A DNA stretch of 44,282 nt from Bacteroidales bacterium (lineage in GTDB: Bacteria; Bacteroidota; Bacteroidia; Bacteroidales; GCA-2748055). The DNA is taken from assembly GCA_021740585.1 (NCBI GenBank), contig JAIOZM010000031.1, forward strand, positions 1-44,282, written 5' to 3'. The notes beneath the pieces are model-generated. The model was not told where the DNA came from. It ran no database searches and saw only the letters and a list, made by a program, of their open reading frames with translations. Shown piece after piece: positions 8,392-17,537 of this stretch (position 1 is the stretch's first letter; every line of letters begins with the position of its first letter). The translations under genes were made by a program, and so were the position numbers.

Positions 8392-9945
8392 ATGAAGAAA
8401 AAAATTAGTATACTTTGGGTTGACGACGAAATTGACCTCTTAACGGCCTATTTACTTTTTCTTGAAGAAAAAGGGTATTTGCTTACAACAACAAATAATG
8501 GTGAAGACGCCATTCAGATGGTTAAGGATAACGACTACGATCTGATATTTCTCGATGAGAATATGCCCGGATTAAGTGGTATTGAAACGCTGGAAAAAAT
8601 AAAGGAGCTGAAATCTTTTATTCCGGTAGTGATGATTACCAAAAGCGAGGAGGAAGAAATTATGGAACTCGCCATCGGATCTAAAATTGCAGATTATTTA
8701 ATCAAACCGGTAAATCCCAATCAGATTTTACTCTCGATCAAAAAAAATACAGATACACTTCGCCTCGTTTCAGAAAAAACAACACACAATTATCAGAAGC
8801 AATTTGGACTTTTAGGGCAGCAAATTAACTCGGCACGAAATTTTTCTGACTGGGAGGAAATATACCGGAAAATTGTTTTTTGGGAAATAGAATTTCAGAA
8901 TTCGGATGAAACAGGAATGTATGAGGTGCTTAATCATCAGAAAACAGAGGCTAACAACGAGTTTTCAAGATTTGTTAAACGGAATTATGAAAAATGGTTT
9001 AGTGAATCATCGGAAGAAAAACCCGTTCTTTCACCTCAAATATTTCAAAATTTTGTGTTTCCCCTTCTTGAAAAGGGAGAGAAAGTTTTTTTCATCCTTA
9101 TTGATAATCTTCGGTTCGATCAATGGAAGTTTTTGGAAAAAGAAATTTGTAAACACGGTAAACTGGAAAGAGAAGAGCTGTATTGTGGAATTCTGCCAAC
9201 AGCTACTCAATATGCAAGAAACGCTATGTTTGCAGGATTAATGCCTGAAGAGATAAACAGAATTTATCCCGAATTATGGGTGTTCGACGAGGAAGAAGGT
9301 GGAAAAAATCTTAAGGAGGAAGAATTGCTGGAAAAGCACTTCCAGAGAGCGGGAATAAAAAATTCCTATCATTATGAAAAAGTTTTAAATCAGAAAAAAG
9401 GCAAGAAAATTATTGAATCATTTTCCGATTATTTAAGCTACGATCTGAATGTGATAGTTTATAATTTCGTCGATATGCTTTCACATGCCAGAACCGATAT
9501 GGAAGTAATTCAGGAACTCACCAATAATGAGCCGGCCTACCGGTCTCTGACAGCATCCTGGTTTCAGCATTCGTATATTCTCGAGCTATTAAAAAAACTT
9601 TCAGGGGAAAATGTAAAAGTGATAATTACTACAGATCATGGTTCTGTTAGAGTTGATAATCCGGTTAAGGTGGTCGGAGACAAAAAGACCTCAAGCAATT
9701 TAAGGTACAAAGTTGGGAGAAATTTAAACTACAACAAATCAGATGTTTATGAAATTTCTGACCCGGGGAGTATTCACCTTCCCATGACCAATATCTCGTC
9801 GAAGTTTATTTTTGCCACTGCCACAGACTTTCTGGTTTATCCCAATAATTACAATCATTTCGTAAATTATTATAAAAACACTTTTCAGCATGGAGGCATA
9901 TCAATGGAGGAAATGATTATTCCATTAATTCAACTGGAACTTTAA
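8392..9945 (+). CDS. porX: T9SS regulator PorX: response regulator with PglZ domain
   Basis: A 517-residue protein with an N-terminal receiver domain and a C-terminal PglZ domain of the alkaline-phosphatase fold. Receiver residues are visible: acidic pair D11/D12, phospho-acceptor D55 in FLDENMPG, a Thr in VVMITK and Lys in YLIKPVN. PglZ metal/catalytic residues fit LIDNLRFDQW (Asp), LPTATQYARN (Thr), TTDHGS (Asp-His) and QHGGIS (His). PorX acts with the kinase PorY and the sigma factor SigP to drive T9SS genes, and its PglZ domain has been shown to be a zinc phosphodiesterase acting on oligonucleotides. It follows porW by nine bases and is followed by tsaE one base after its stop, so all three are probably one operon. 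Confidence 0.93.
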   Translation: MKKKISILWVDDEIDLLTAYLLFLEEKGYLLTTTNNGEDAIQMVKDNDYDLIFLDENMPGLSGIETLEKIKELKSFIPVVMITKSEEEEIMELAIGSKIADYLIKPVNPNQILLSIKKNTDTLRLVSEKTTHNYQKQFGLLGQQINSARNFSDWEEIYRKIVFWEIEFQNSDETGMYEVLNHQKTEANNEFSRFVKRNYEKWFSESSEEKPVLSPQIFQNFVFPLLEKGEKVFFILIDNLRFDQWKFLEKEICKHGKLEREELYCGILPTATQYARNAMFAGLMPEEINRIYPELWVFDEEEGGKNLKEEELLEKHFQRAGIKNSYHYEKVLNQKKGKKIIESFSDYLSYDLNVIVYNFVDMLSHARTDMEVIQELTNNEPAYRSLTASWFQHSYILELLKKLSGENVKVIITTDHGSVRVDNPVKVVGDKKTSSNLRYKVGRNLNYNKSDVYEISDPGSIHLPMTNISSKFIFATATDFLVYPNNYNHFVNYYKNTFQHGGISMEEMIIPLIQLEL

Positions 9946-9946
9946 A

Positions 9947-10360
9947 ATGCATGAAATTTTAATCATAAATGAAGGTCAGCTCGGAAAAGCAGCTAAGGAG
10001 TTTGTTGAGAAAATAAATACATCTACTGTTTTTGCCTTTTATGGAGAAATGGGTGCCGGAAAAACAACGTTCATCAAAGCAATTTGCCGCGAATTAGGAG
10101 TGACAGACAATATCAGCAGTCCTACTTTTGCACTCGTTTATGAATATTCTTCAGAAAGAAGGGGATTGATATATCACTTTGATCTTTACAGGGTTAAATC
10201 GATAGTCGAACTTTATGACCTGGGTTATGAGGATTATTTTTTCGGGGGGAATTTATGTTTCATAGAATGGCCGGAAATGGCCGGGGAGCTTCTGCCTGAA
10301 GATGTAAAAAAAGTTTTTATTACCGTTAATCAGGACGGCAGCAGAACAGTTTCTTTGTAG
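9947..10360 (+). CDS. tsaE: tRNA t6A biosynthesis ATPase TsaE
   Basis: A 137-residue P-loop ATPase, the TsaE component that with TsaB and TsaD makes N6-threonylcarbamoyladenosine at A37 of ANN-decoding tRNAs. Walker A is GEMGAGKTTF at about residues 34-43, followed by SSPTFALVYEY, HFDLYRVKS and the FIEWPEMAGELLP motif. Length is normal. It begins one base after porX, implying coupled translation, and ends about 70 bp before ald. Confidence 0.93.
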   Translation: MHEILIINEGQLGKAAKEFVEKINTSTVFAFYGEMGAGKTTFIKAICRELGVTDNISSPTFALVYEYSSERRGLIYHFDLYRVKSIVELYDLGYEDYFFGGNLCFIEWPEMAGELLPEDVKKVFITVNQDGSRTVSL

Positions 10361-10374
10361 TTTTTTTGATTTTC

Positions 10375-10405
10375 TTGACAATACAAGTGAATTGTATTAT
10401 TTTAG
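10375..10405 (+). promoter_or_regulatory. Candidate promoter for ald
   Basis: A TTG at 10375-10377 and TATTTTAG at 10398-10405 are separated by 20 bp, close to the Bacteroidota TTTG-N19-TAnnTTTG layout; the -7 box has one mismatch. The predicted start is about 18 bp before the ald ATG. Confidence 0.4.
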
Positions 10406-10429
10406 CTCTCGTCAAAAATATAGAATATT

Positions 10430-11653
10430 ATGAGTCGGATCCGATCAGCAGAATCAAGGTTTTCATTACCCGGAGGCTATTTATTACCACAGGAAGAAAT
10501 GCTCGAAATCGGAAAAAAGCAAAAGAAGCTTAGTATTGGTATTCCCAAGGAAGATCATAAATCGGAGAGCAGGGTTCCTCTAACTCCGGAGGCGGTGGAA
10601 ATATTATCGGGAAACGGGCATGAAGTTTTCATTGAAAAAGAAGCCGGTAATGCAGCAAATTACAGTGATAACGACTACAGCGAAAAAGGAGGGATAATTG
10701 TTGACCGGATAGAAGAAGTTTTTCATACCGATATTGTTCTCAAAATAGCCCCTCCAACCATTACCGAATCAAATTTATTAAAGCCAAAGCAGGTATTAAT
10801 TTCCTCCCTTCATGTACGACATCAGAGTAAGGAATTAATTGAAAGTCTGATTCAGAAAAGAATTACTTCCATTTCTTTTGAAAGTATTAAAGATGTAAAT
10901 AACTATTTCCCTGTAACCAGATCGATGAGTGCCATTGCCGGTAATACTTCTGTTCTTATAGCTGCCGAATATTTAAGCAATATCAGGGGTGGAAAAGGGG
11001 TAATGCTTGGTGGGCTTACGGGGATAACACCAACCGAGGTTGTTATTCTTGGAGCAGGCACCGCCGCCGAGTATGCCGTTCGCGCTGCCATGGGACTGGG
11101 AGCTTTTGTAAAAGTTTTTGATCAATCGGTACACCGCCTGAGAGAATTGCAAAATAATATCGGATACCGGCTTCACACTTCTGTGTTTCACCCTAATGTT
11201 ATTAAGAAAGCTCTTACATCTGCCGATGTGCTTATTGGAGCCATTCATCTCGAAGATACAGGACCCAGATATTATATTACAGAAGATATGGTGAGAGGAA
11301 TGAAAAAAGGTTCGGTTATTGTCGACCTTAGCATTGATCAGGGAGGCTGCGTGGAAACTTCGGAATGCAAAACCCAAATCGATCCGGTTTTTACCAGGCA
11401 TGGCGTAATTCATTATTGCGTGCCTAATATTCCTTCCCGGGTTGCAAGAACTGCATCCATTGCCTTAAGCAATGTTTTTATGCCTTTGCTGCTTGAAATA
11501 AGTGACGCCGGCGGACTAAATGCAAAACTTAAAGACGATACCGGACTTAGGAACGGGGTTTTTATTTATAACGGAATGCTTACAAAAGCACACATAGGAA
11601 AACTCTTTGATTTGCCATACAAAGACCTGGATCTTTTAATGGCAGCATTTTAA
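10430..11653 (+). CDS. ald: Alanine dehydrogenase
   Basis: A 407-residue NAD-dependent dehydrogenase of the alanine dehydrogenase/PNT N-terminal family, interconverting alanine with pyruvate and ammonia. After a 35-residue N-terminal extension come SIGIPKEDHKSESRVPLTP, HVRHQSKEL, and the Rossmann motif VVILGAGTAAEYAVRAAMGLG at about residue 205; VDLSIDQGGCVETS and the HYCVPNIPSRVARTAS region complete the active site. The longer N-terminus (about 35 residues more than Bacillus Ald) is seen in the Bacteroidota form, often downstream of tsaE as here. Cytosolic. Confidence 0.88.
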   Translation: MSRIRSAESRFSLPGGYLLPQEEMLEIGKKQKKLSIGIPKEDHKSESRVPLTPEAVEILSGNGHEVFIEKEAGNAANYSDNDYSEKGGIIVDRIEEVFHTDIVLKIAPPTITESNLLKPKQVLISSLHVRHQSKELIESLIQKRITSISFESIKDVNNYFPVTRSMSAIAGNTSVLIAAEYLSNIRGGKGVMLGGLTGITPTEVVILGAGTAAEYAVRAAMGLGAFVKVFDQSVHRLRELQNNIGYRLHTSVFHPNVIKKALTSADVLIGAIHLEDTGPRYYITEDMVRGMKKGSVIVDLSIDQGGCVETSECKTQIDPVFTRHGVIHYCVPNIPSRVARTASIALSNVFMPLLLEISDAGGLNAKLKDDTGLRNGVFIYNGMLTKAHIGKLFDLPYKDLDLLMAAF

Positions 11654-11659
11654 AATACC

Positions 11660-12214
11660 ATGAAGATTGTAAAGCTCTTTCTGTTTTTATTAATTTTTAT
11701 CGTGGCTTGTACCGAAGAAAAACCAGAGATAAAAAATGAAGGGGAAATTACACTTTCATCAGAATTTCTGGGCTCAGATAATTATTATTACCGGATGGGT
11801 TATTCATTTGAAAAATCAAAGTTTTTTGCCATCCCTGTTTTAAACTCCAATGAAGTGCCGGATGTATTCCTGGAGGACATTCCATTACCCGGTAGTGAGG
11901 ATCTGGAAGCTTTTATTTATACTGTAAGTGGAAATGTTAACGGAATACTTAAAAACGCAGAATTTAATAATCTTTACGACGCGGAAGGTTTCTATAATGA
12001 GTATGTTACTATTATTGACGGACCATGGGAGAGTCTTTCAGATACGCTGAAGAAGTTTCAGGTTTATACATTTAAGACATCACTAAATCATTTTGTGAAG
12101 TTATTAATTCTGGATGTGAGAGTTTTTAACAACCTTACTGTTCCCGATTATATGGAGGTCGACCTGAAATATTATATTAAAAGAGAGAGCGGTGATAGTT
12201 TTTTGAATGAATAA
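11660..12214 (+). CDS. Hypothetical lipoprotein
   Basis: A 184-residue protein that I cannot assign to a family. A signal peptide of about 16 residues ends in the lipobox FIVAC followed by TEEKPE, so it is probably anchored in the outer or inner membrane. The remainder is acidic, rich in aromatic residues and likely beta-rich, with no Cys in the mature part. It starts six bases after the ald stop, so co-transcription with ald is likely, but waaA downstream has its own promoter box. No function is claimed. Confidence 0.7.
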   Translation: MKIVKLFLFLLIFIVACTEEKPEIKNEGEITLSSEFLGSDNYYYRMGYSFEKSKFFAIPVLNSNEVPDVFLEDIPLPGSEDLEAFIYTVSGNVNGILKNAEFNNLYDAEGFYNEYVTIIDGPWESLSDTLKKFQVYTFKTSLNHFVKLLILDVRVFNNLTVPDYMEVDLKYYIKRESGDSFLNE

Positions 12215-12242
12215 TTATTTTTCACCTTCAATTTATAAACCC

Positions 12243-12250
12243 TACATTTG
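12243..12250 (+). promoter_or_regulatory. -7 promoter box for waaA
   Basis: TACATTTG matches TAnnTTTG exactly, 24 bp before the waaA ATG. A T-rich stretch at 12218-12223 sits at the -33 distance but lacks a clean TTTG. Confidence 0.5.
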
Positions 12251-12274
12251 CCCTGTTATTTTTTAAATTATTGA

Positions 12275-13501
12275 ATGAGAATAGTATATAAAATTGCAAT
12301 TCAGATCTATTTTTTTCTGGTATTGATAGCCTCACTTTTTAATGCCAAGGCCTTACGCTGGCTTAGTGGGAGAAGGCATCTTTGGAAGAGACTTAAGGAG
12401 GGTGTCGACAAATCAAAAGAATTGTATTGGTTCCATTGTTCATCACTGGGAGAGTTTGAGCAGGGCCGGCCACTCATTGAAGAGTTCAGGAAAAGAAAGC
12501 CCGGGGCCTTTATTTTACTCACCTTTTTTTCTCCTTCCGGCTTTGACCTGAGAAAAAATTATCAGGGAGCAGATCTTGTTTCATATCTGCCTCTGGACAC
12601 AGGTTTAAATGCCTGGCGATTTATAAATCTTGTTAAACCAAAAGCCGTCTATTTTATTAAATATGAATTCTGGTATTATTTTTTAAGAACACTATTTAAG
12701 AAAAAGATTCCTGTGTATTTGGTATCGGCAAAGTTCAGAAAGGATCAGACTTTCTTTAAGTGGTACGGAGCCTGGTACCTGAAATTCCTAAGGTTTTTTC
12801 AACATTTTTTTGTCCAGGACGAGAGTTCTGCAGCACTGTTAAGAAAAGCAGGATATATAAATGTAAGTGTTACAGGCGACACCCGTTTCGACAGGGTTCA
12901 CCAGCTCTCACAACTTGTCAGGGATTATCCGGGGATAGAGTTGTTCAGACAAAATAAAAAGACACTGGTGGCAGGGAGTATTTGGGAAAAGGATGAAGAA
13001 ATACTTATAAAATATATAAATAGCTGTACATCTGATTATAAATTCATACTGGCGCCCCACGAAATAAATTCACGGAAAATGTATAAGCTGGTAAGCGAAA
13101 TAAATGGAATGGTAGTGCGATTTACTGATGAAGATAAAAGCTCATTCCCTAATGCCAAAGTTTTGCTTATTGATACCATTGGACATTTATCAACCGTATA
13201 TAAATACGGTGATTTAGCCTATATCGGTGGAGGTTTTGGCAAAGGGATTCACAATATTCTCGAACCTGCTACCTATGGATTGCCTGTGCTATTTGGACCC
13301 AATTACGAAAAATTTACCGAAGCTGTCCAGCTTATTCAGCTAGAGGCAGCCTTTAATATAAGCGATTTTGCAGGACTGGAAGAAAGACTTAATCAACTGC
13401 TTGAGAATGATGAATTGCGTAAAAACTGTAGTCAGACCATCTCCGGTTACATAAAATCGAGTCTGGGAGCAACAAGCAAAATCCTGGACCTTACCACCTA
13501 A
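12275..13501 (+). CDS. waaA: 3-deoxy-D-manno-octulosonic acid transferase
   Basis: A 408-residue GT30 glycosyltransferase that adds Kdo from CMP-Kdo to the lipid A precursor at the inner face of the inner membrane. A hydrophobic N-terminal segment (residues 5-24) anchors it. Family motifs are SSLGEFEQGRPL near residue 55, SYLPLDTG, KYEFWYYF, VTGDTRFDRV, and the donor-site region GGFGKGIHNILEPATYGLPVLFGPN near residue 325. Length fits WaaA/KdtA. It ends the core + strand run; a 350-bp gap follows. Confidence 0.92.
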   Translation: MRIVYKIAIQIYFFLVLIASLFNAKALRWLSGRRHLWKRLKEGVDKSKELYWFHCSSLGEFEQGRPLIEEFRKRKPGAFILLTFFSPSGFDLRKNYQGADLVSYLPLDTGLNAWRFINLVKPKAVYFIKYEFWYYFLRTLFKKKIPVYLVSAKFRKDQTFFKWYGAWYLKFLRFFQHFFVQDESSAALLRKAGYINVSVTGDTRFDRVHQLSQLVRDYPGIELFRQNKKTLVAGSIWEKDEEILIKYINSCTSDYKFILAPHEINSRKMYKLVSEINGMVVRFTDEDKSSFPNAKVLLIDTIGHLSTVYKYGDLAYIGGGFGKGIHNILEPATYGLPVLFGPNYEKFTEAVQLIQLEAAFNISDFAGLEERLNQLLENDELRKNCSQTISGYIKSSLGATSKILDLTT

Positions 13502-13812
13502 TACTTTGCCCGGTTTAAACCATAATTGGAGCTTAAATATCAAAAAGCTATTCTATTATCTGCTATAAAGTACATACTTACCAGATTAGTAAGATGCAAG
13601 TACTTACCGACCAGTATATATAAGCTAAAAGCGTAACTATTAACAAATTTTGTTCATAAGTATTTTCCTCAAAATTGGGTATAAATTTTCCAGAATCATC
13701 CAAAATAGCGTATTTTGGTTGGTGGTTATTTAGCTTTAAAAACAAGCTTATTTTGTAATCAAATTGTAATTTAAACTTAATGTTGAATTTCTAATAAGAA
13801 TACTAGCCTAAC
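13502..13812. other. AT-rich intergenic region with a small dyad
   Basis: No gene is seen. At 13577-13593 CTTAC and GTAAG form a dyad with a 7-bp spacer, and a second ACTTACC copy follows at about 13612, so the same word occurs twice about 35 bp apart. This could be a regulator site for the receptor gene downstream, but nothing else supports it. Confidence 0.35.
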
Positions 13813-13820
13813 TATTTTTG
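13813..13820 (+). promoter_or_regulatory. -7 promoter box for the TonB-dependent receptor
   Basis: TATTTTTG is an exact TAnnTTTG match 34 bp upstream of the receptor ATG. A TTG at 13783 is too far away (27 bp) to be a standard -33 element. Confidence 0.5.
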
Positions 13821-13854
13821 TGATCAAATTATCAATAATTTAAAACTCTAATCT

Positions 13855-16800
13855 ATGAATGTATTAAAAAGGTTTCTTTTCGCACTTGTTGCCGGGTTTT
13901 TTGCAATTGGTGTAATGGGGCAGGGGGTTACCACCTCTGGTATTAATGGGCAAATCCTCGATGATAATGGGGCGCCTCTATCCGGGGCCACTGTTGTTGC
14001 CGTGCATGCGCCAACTGGTTCTCAATATGGAGGCATAACTGACGATAAAGGATATTATCGTATTCCTAATATGTCAGTAGGTGGTCCATATTCGGTAACA
14101 ATTTCTTATATTGGTTTTCAACCCTATGTGCAGAATAACATTGATCTGTCTCTGGGACAAACTCTGGCAATTAATGCAAGCCTGGGTCTAAGTACGGTAG
14201 AAATAGTTGAGGTTCAGGTTGTTGGCTCTCGAGTTAAAGCTTATGACATGTTCGATGGTAACAAAACCGGTGCTGGAACTGTTGTGGACGACGAAAACAT
14301 TCGGAACATGCCTTCTGTAAACAGAGACATTACCGATTTTGCCAGATTAACACCTCAGGCATCTGTAGGTGATGAAGGATTTTTGACAGTTGCCGGAGTT
14401 AATAACCGGTACAATGCTATCTCCATCGATGGAGCAGTAAATAATGACGTATTTGGCTTGGCTGCTTCAGGCACCAACGGTGGTCAAACAGGGGCTTCTC
14501 CCATTAGCATGGATGTGATTGAGCAGTTTCAGATTGCTATCGCTCCATACGATGTTCGTCAGAGTGGCTTTTCCGGAGCAAGTATTAATGCGGTTACTAA
14601 AAGTGGAACTAACTCCGTTAAAGGAACAGCTTATTTTCTAATGAAGAATGAAAGTTTAGCAGGAAAAACTCCTACTGATGATCCTGATGCTGAACGAACC
14701 AAGTTAGCCCCATTTACTTCAAATACCTATGGTGGCAGTGTTGGTGGTGCAATTATTAAAAATAAATTGTTTTATTTTATTAATGCAGAACAACTGAAAG
14801 AGTCAACACCGCTTCCTTTTAGTTTTAGTGATTATGATGGAGATTCTGATCAAGCGGCTATGACTGCCCTTATCAACAAACTATCAACAGATTATGGGTA
14901 TGATCCAGGTACGTATTTAGATAAATCAAAAGATTTGGAATCTACCAAATTATTTGCCCGTTTCGATTATAACGTAAATGATAAGCATAAGATAATGCTT
15001 CGTCATAGTTATACAAAAAGTACACTTAATGACGCAGGCTCTTCAAATAATAGAACTCTTGGCTTCTCAAATAACTATATGTACATGCCAAGTACTACCA
15101 ATTCTACTTCGTTAGAGTTGAAGTCAAACCTGGCGGGGATGTCAAATAGTCTGATTCTTAGTACCACCTTTGTAAGGGACGATCGTGACCCAAAAGGAAG
15201 CCCATTTCCTGCCGTTAGAATTTCGGATGGTCTGGGAACTATTTACTTAGGGTCTGAACCATATTCAACGGCTAATGCGCTTAATCAGGATATTTTGACA
15301 ATTACAGATAACTTCCAGATTTACAAAGGAGCTCATACTATTACTATTGGAATGAACCATGAATTTTCAAAGGCCTATAATCTATTTATGAGGAAAAACT
15401 TTGGGGAATATCGTTTCCCAAATATGACTGCTTTCATGAATGGATTAGCTACTCAATATGAGAGAGGTTATTCTTTGGTTGATGATATTACTGGTGACGG
15501 ATCAGCCGCAGCAGCTGATTTCTCTATGATTCAGTTAGGTTTTTATGCACAGGATGAATTTCAGGTAAATAAAGATTTTAAATTAACCTATGGTGTTCGC
15601 ATGGATATGCCAATTTTTGTCACCGAGCCAATGGTTGATGAACATTTTAATAATACAACACTTCCTTTACTTGAAGCAGCTGGCTGGGACATGAGGGGTG
15701 CTGAAGCAGGAAAAATGCCAAAATCTCAAATGCTGTTTTCACCAAGAGTTGGATTTAACTGGGATGTGAATGGTGATAAAGCAACACAGGTTCGGGGTGG
15801 AGTAGGTATCTTTACATCCCGACTTCCTCTAGTTTGGCCGGGCGGATCTTATACTAACAACGGTCTGGCCATTGGTGGAGTTTTTCAAAGAATTCCCGAT
15901 ATCGTGTTTAATCCACAATGGGATGACCAATATTTCAATTCAGATTTTGGCTTAAGTGATAATCCTTATGGCGGTCAGGTCGATTTATTTGTTTCCGATT
16001 TCAAATTTCCTCAGATGTTCAGGGCTAATTTAGCTGTTGATCAAAAACTTCCATGGGGAATGATCGGTACACTTGAGATGATCTATACCAAAACGGTGAA
16101 CAATATGCTTTATTATAACATAAATGTTGATCCTGATAAAGATGGGAATCTGACGGGAGCTGACAAAAGACCTACTTATGATAATACCAAGCTGGATAAT
16201 TCATACACACGAATTATGTTAGCTGATAATACCAGTGAAGGTTATACGTATAATGTTACTGCTCAACTTCAAAAACCCTTTAGTAATGGTCTTACAGCAA
16301 GTGTTGCTTACACTTTCGGACAGGCCTTTGCATTGAATGATGCAACATCTTCACAAAACTCATCACAATGGTTGTATATGGAAAATGTTAACGGATTGAA
16401 TAATCTGGATTTAAGCTATTCAGACTTTGATCTGGGAAGCAGAGTTACAGCTTATGTTAGCTATTCAAAGGAATTTATCAATCATCTTAAAACGTCGGTT
16501 TCCTTATTCTATAATGGTCAGTCAGGACGAAGGTTCTCCTATACCTATAAAGGAATGTTGAACGGCAATGATGAGTATGATCAGGCAGATCTGATTTATA
16601 TTCCTGCGGCTCAATCTGAAATCGTCTTCGCAGACGCTGCTACAGCTGCGGCTCAGTGGACTTCTCTGGATGAGTTTATTTCTAAAGACGATTACCTAAG
16701 TCAACACAGAGGTGAATATGCAGAAAGAAATGGTGCCAGAGCTCCTTTCTCAAATATTTTCGATTTACGCATAGCTCAGGATCTGTTCGTTAATGTAAGT

Positions 16801-17049
16801 GACAGAAAACAAACCCTGCAGTTAACCTTTAACGTTTTCAATTTGGGTAACTTGATCAATCCTGATTGGGGTCGCATGTACTATGTTGCAAACGGAAACT
16901 ATACCCTTATGTCACTTGAAGGATTTGAAGCAGATGGTACAACTCCAAACTTTGAATTTTCTGACCCCGGTGATCCATGGTCAATTGACGATGCCGGAGT
17001 TATGAGTTCCCGCTGGCAAGGACAGCTTGGAATTAGATACATTTTCTAA
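13855..17049 (+). CDS. TonB-dependent receptor, Oar-like
   Basis: A 1064-residue outer-membrane protein. A signal peptide ends at about residue 22 (GVMG-QG). Residues about 30-115 form a carboxypeptidase-regulatory-like beta-sandwich (INGQILDDNGAPLSGATV...). A plug-like part follows with INAVTKSGTN, typical of Oar-type receptors, then a long beta-barrel ending in the terminal aromatic sequence LGIRYIF. No TonB box is obvious and no SusD-like gene follows, so it is not a SusC of a glycan locus. Oar-like receptors have been tied to export or uptake of proteins, but the cargo here is unknown. It is a single-gene unit: its own -7 box at 13813 and a strong terminator at 17066-17100. Confidence 0.85.
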   Translation: MNVLKRFLFALVAGFFAIGVMGQGVTTSGINGQILDDNGAPLSGATVVAVHAPTGSQYGGITDDKGYYRIPNMSVGGPYSVTISYIGFQPYVQNNIDLSLGQTLAINASLGLSTVEIVEVQVVGSRVKAYDMFDGNKTGAGTVVDDENIRNMPSVNRDITDFARLTPQASVGDEGFLTVAGVNNRYNAISIDGAVNNDVFGLAASGTNGGQTGASPISMDVIEQFQIAIAPYDVRQSGFSGASINAVTKSGTNSVKGTAYFLMKNESLAGKTPTDDPDAERTKLAPFTSNTYGGSVGGAIIKNKLFYFINAEQLKESTPLPFSFSDYDGDSDQAAMTALINKLSTDYGYDPGTYLDKSKDLESTKLFARFDYNVNDKHKIMLRHSYTKSTLNDAGSSNNRTLGFSNNYMYMPSTTNSTSLELKSNLAGMSNSLILSTTFVRDDRDPKGSPFPAVRISDGLGTIYLGSEPYSTANALNQDILTITDNFQIYKGAHTITIGMNHEFSKAYNLFMRKNFGEYRFPNMTAFMNGLATQYERGYSLVDDITGDGSAAAADFSMIQLGFYAQDEFQVNKDFKLTYGVRMDMPIFVTEPMVDEHFNNTTLPLLEAAGWDMRGAEAGKMPKSQMLFSPRVGFNWDVNGDKATQVRGGVGIFTSRLPLVWPGGSYTNNGLAIGGVFQRIPDIVFNPQWDDQYFNSDFGLSDNPYGGQVDLFVSDFKFPQMFRANLAVDQKLPWGMIGTLEMIYTKTVNNMLYYNINVDPDKDGNLTGADKRPTYDNTKLDNSYTRIMLADNTSEGYTYNVTAQLQKPFSNGLTASVAYTFGQAFALNDATSSQNSSQWLYMENVNGLNNLDLSYSDFDLGSRVTAYVSYSKEFINHLKTSVSLFYNGQSGRRFSYTYKGMLNGNDEYDQADLIYIPAAQSEIVFADAATAAAQWTSLDEFISKDDYLSQHRGEYAERNGARAPFSNIFDLRIAQDLFVNVSDRKQTLQLTFNVFNLGNLINPDWGRMYYVANGNYTLMSLEGFEADGTTPNFEFSDPGDPWSIDDAGVMSSRWQGQLGIRYIF

Positions 17050-17065
17050 AACTCAAATTTTTGTT

Positions 17066-17100
17066 AAGGGGGTGACTTTTTTAAAGGTCACCCTTTTTTT
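17066..17100 (+). terminator. Rho-independent terminator after the receptor gene
   Basis: GGGTGAC (17070-17076) pairs with GTCACCC (17087-17093); the stem can be lengthened outward by G-U and A-U pairs, and a T run follows. It lies 17 bp after the stop codon. Confidence 0.88.
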
Positions 17101-17537
17101 TATCTTCAATATTCGGCAATATTGATATTCAAGAATTCCGACTCTTTTTTATCCACAAAATTCAACCACACTTTGTTGAAAAGTGTAAAACTAATTTGTT
17201 AAAAGATTATTCCATAAATATTAAATTTATATGAAAGCTTTTGCTTAAAGAAGTCGCCAATAATCACGGACATAGGATTGCTTTGAAGGATTATTTGATT
17301 GCTAAGAAAGAGATTTGTTGAATAAAAAAACACAAACTTAAATTCAGAAATTAATTGTAATCATCAGTAAACCAGGTAGTTGCGAGGGTAGGTTGAAAAG
17401 TTCTTAATAATGTTAATAAATGCAATAGACAATTTTTTGGTCAGAGGGCCTTGGATGTATAAATTGCATTACCCGATTTTGCCGTGGTTTTTTTATCTAA
17501 CTGGCAGGCATTTAACCCGTAACTAAAATAAGAGAGA
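17101..17537. other. Long leader/intergenic region before nrdJ
   Basis: About 440 bp without an open gene, AT-rich. I looked for a cobalamin riboswitch, which would make sense for a B12-dependent enzyme, and did not recognise a B12 box. I also saw no NrdR-type box. The last 100 bp is somewhat GC-richer and could hold a leader, but I cannot define one. Confidence 0.35.

Noticed and set aside
8392..9945. PglZ domain as part of a BREX phage-defence system
   Set aside because: It is fused to a receiver domain and follows porW, the PorX layout; no other BREX genes are present.
13855..17049. SusC-type importer of the glucan locus
   Set aside because: No SusD gene follows, it is separated by nrdJ from the glucan genes, and the N-terminal and plug features fit Oar-like receptors.
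17101..17537. Cobalamin riboswitch upstream of the B12-dependent reductase
   Set aside because: I could not find a B12 box or the usual conserved core by eye.
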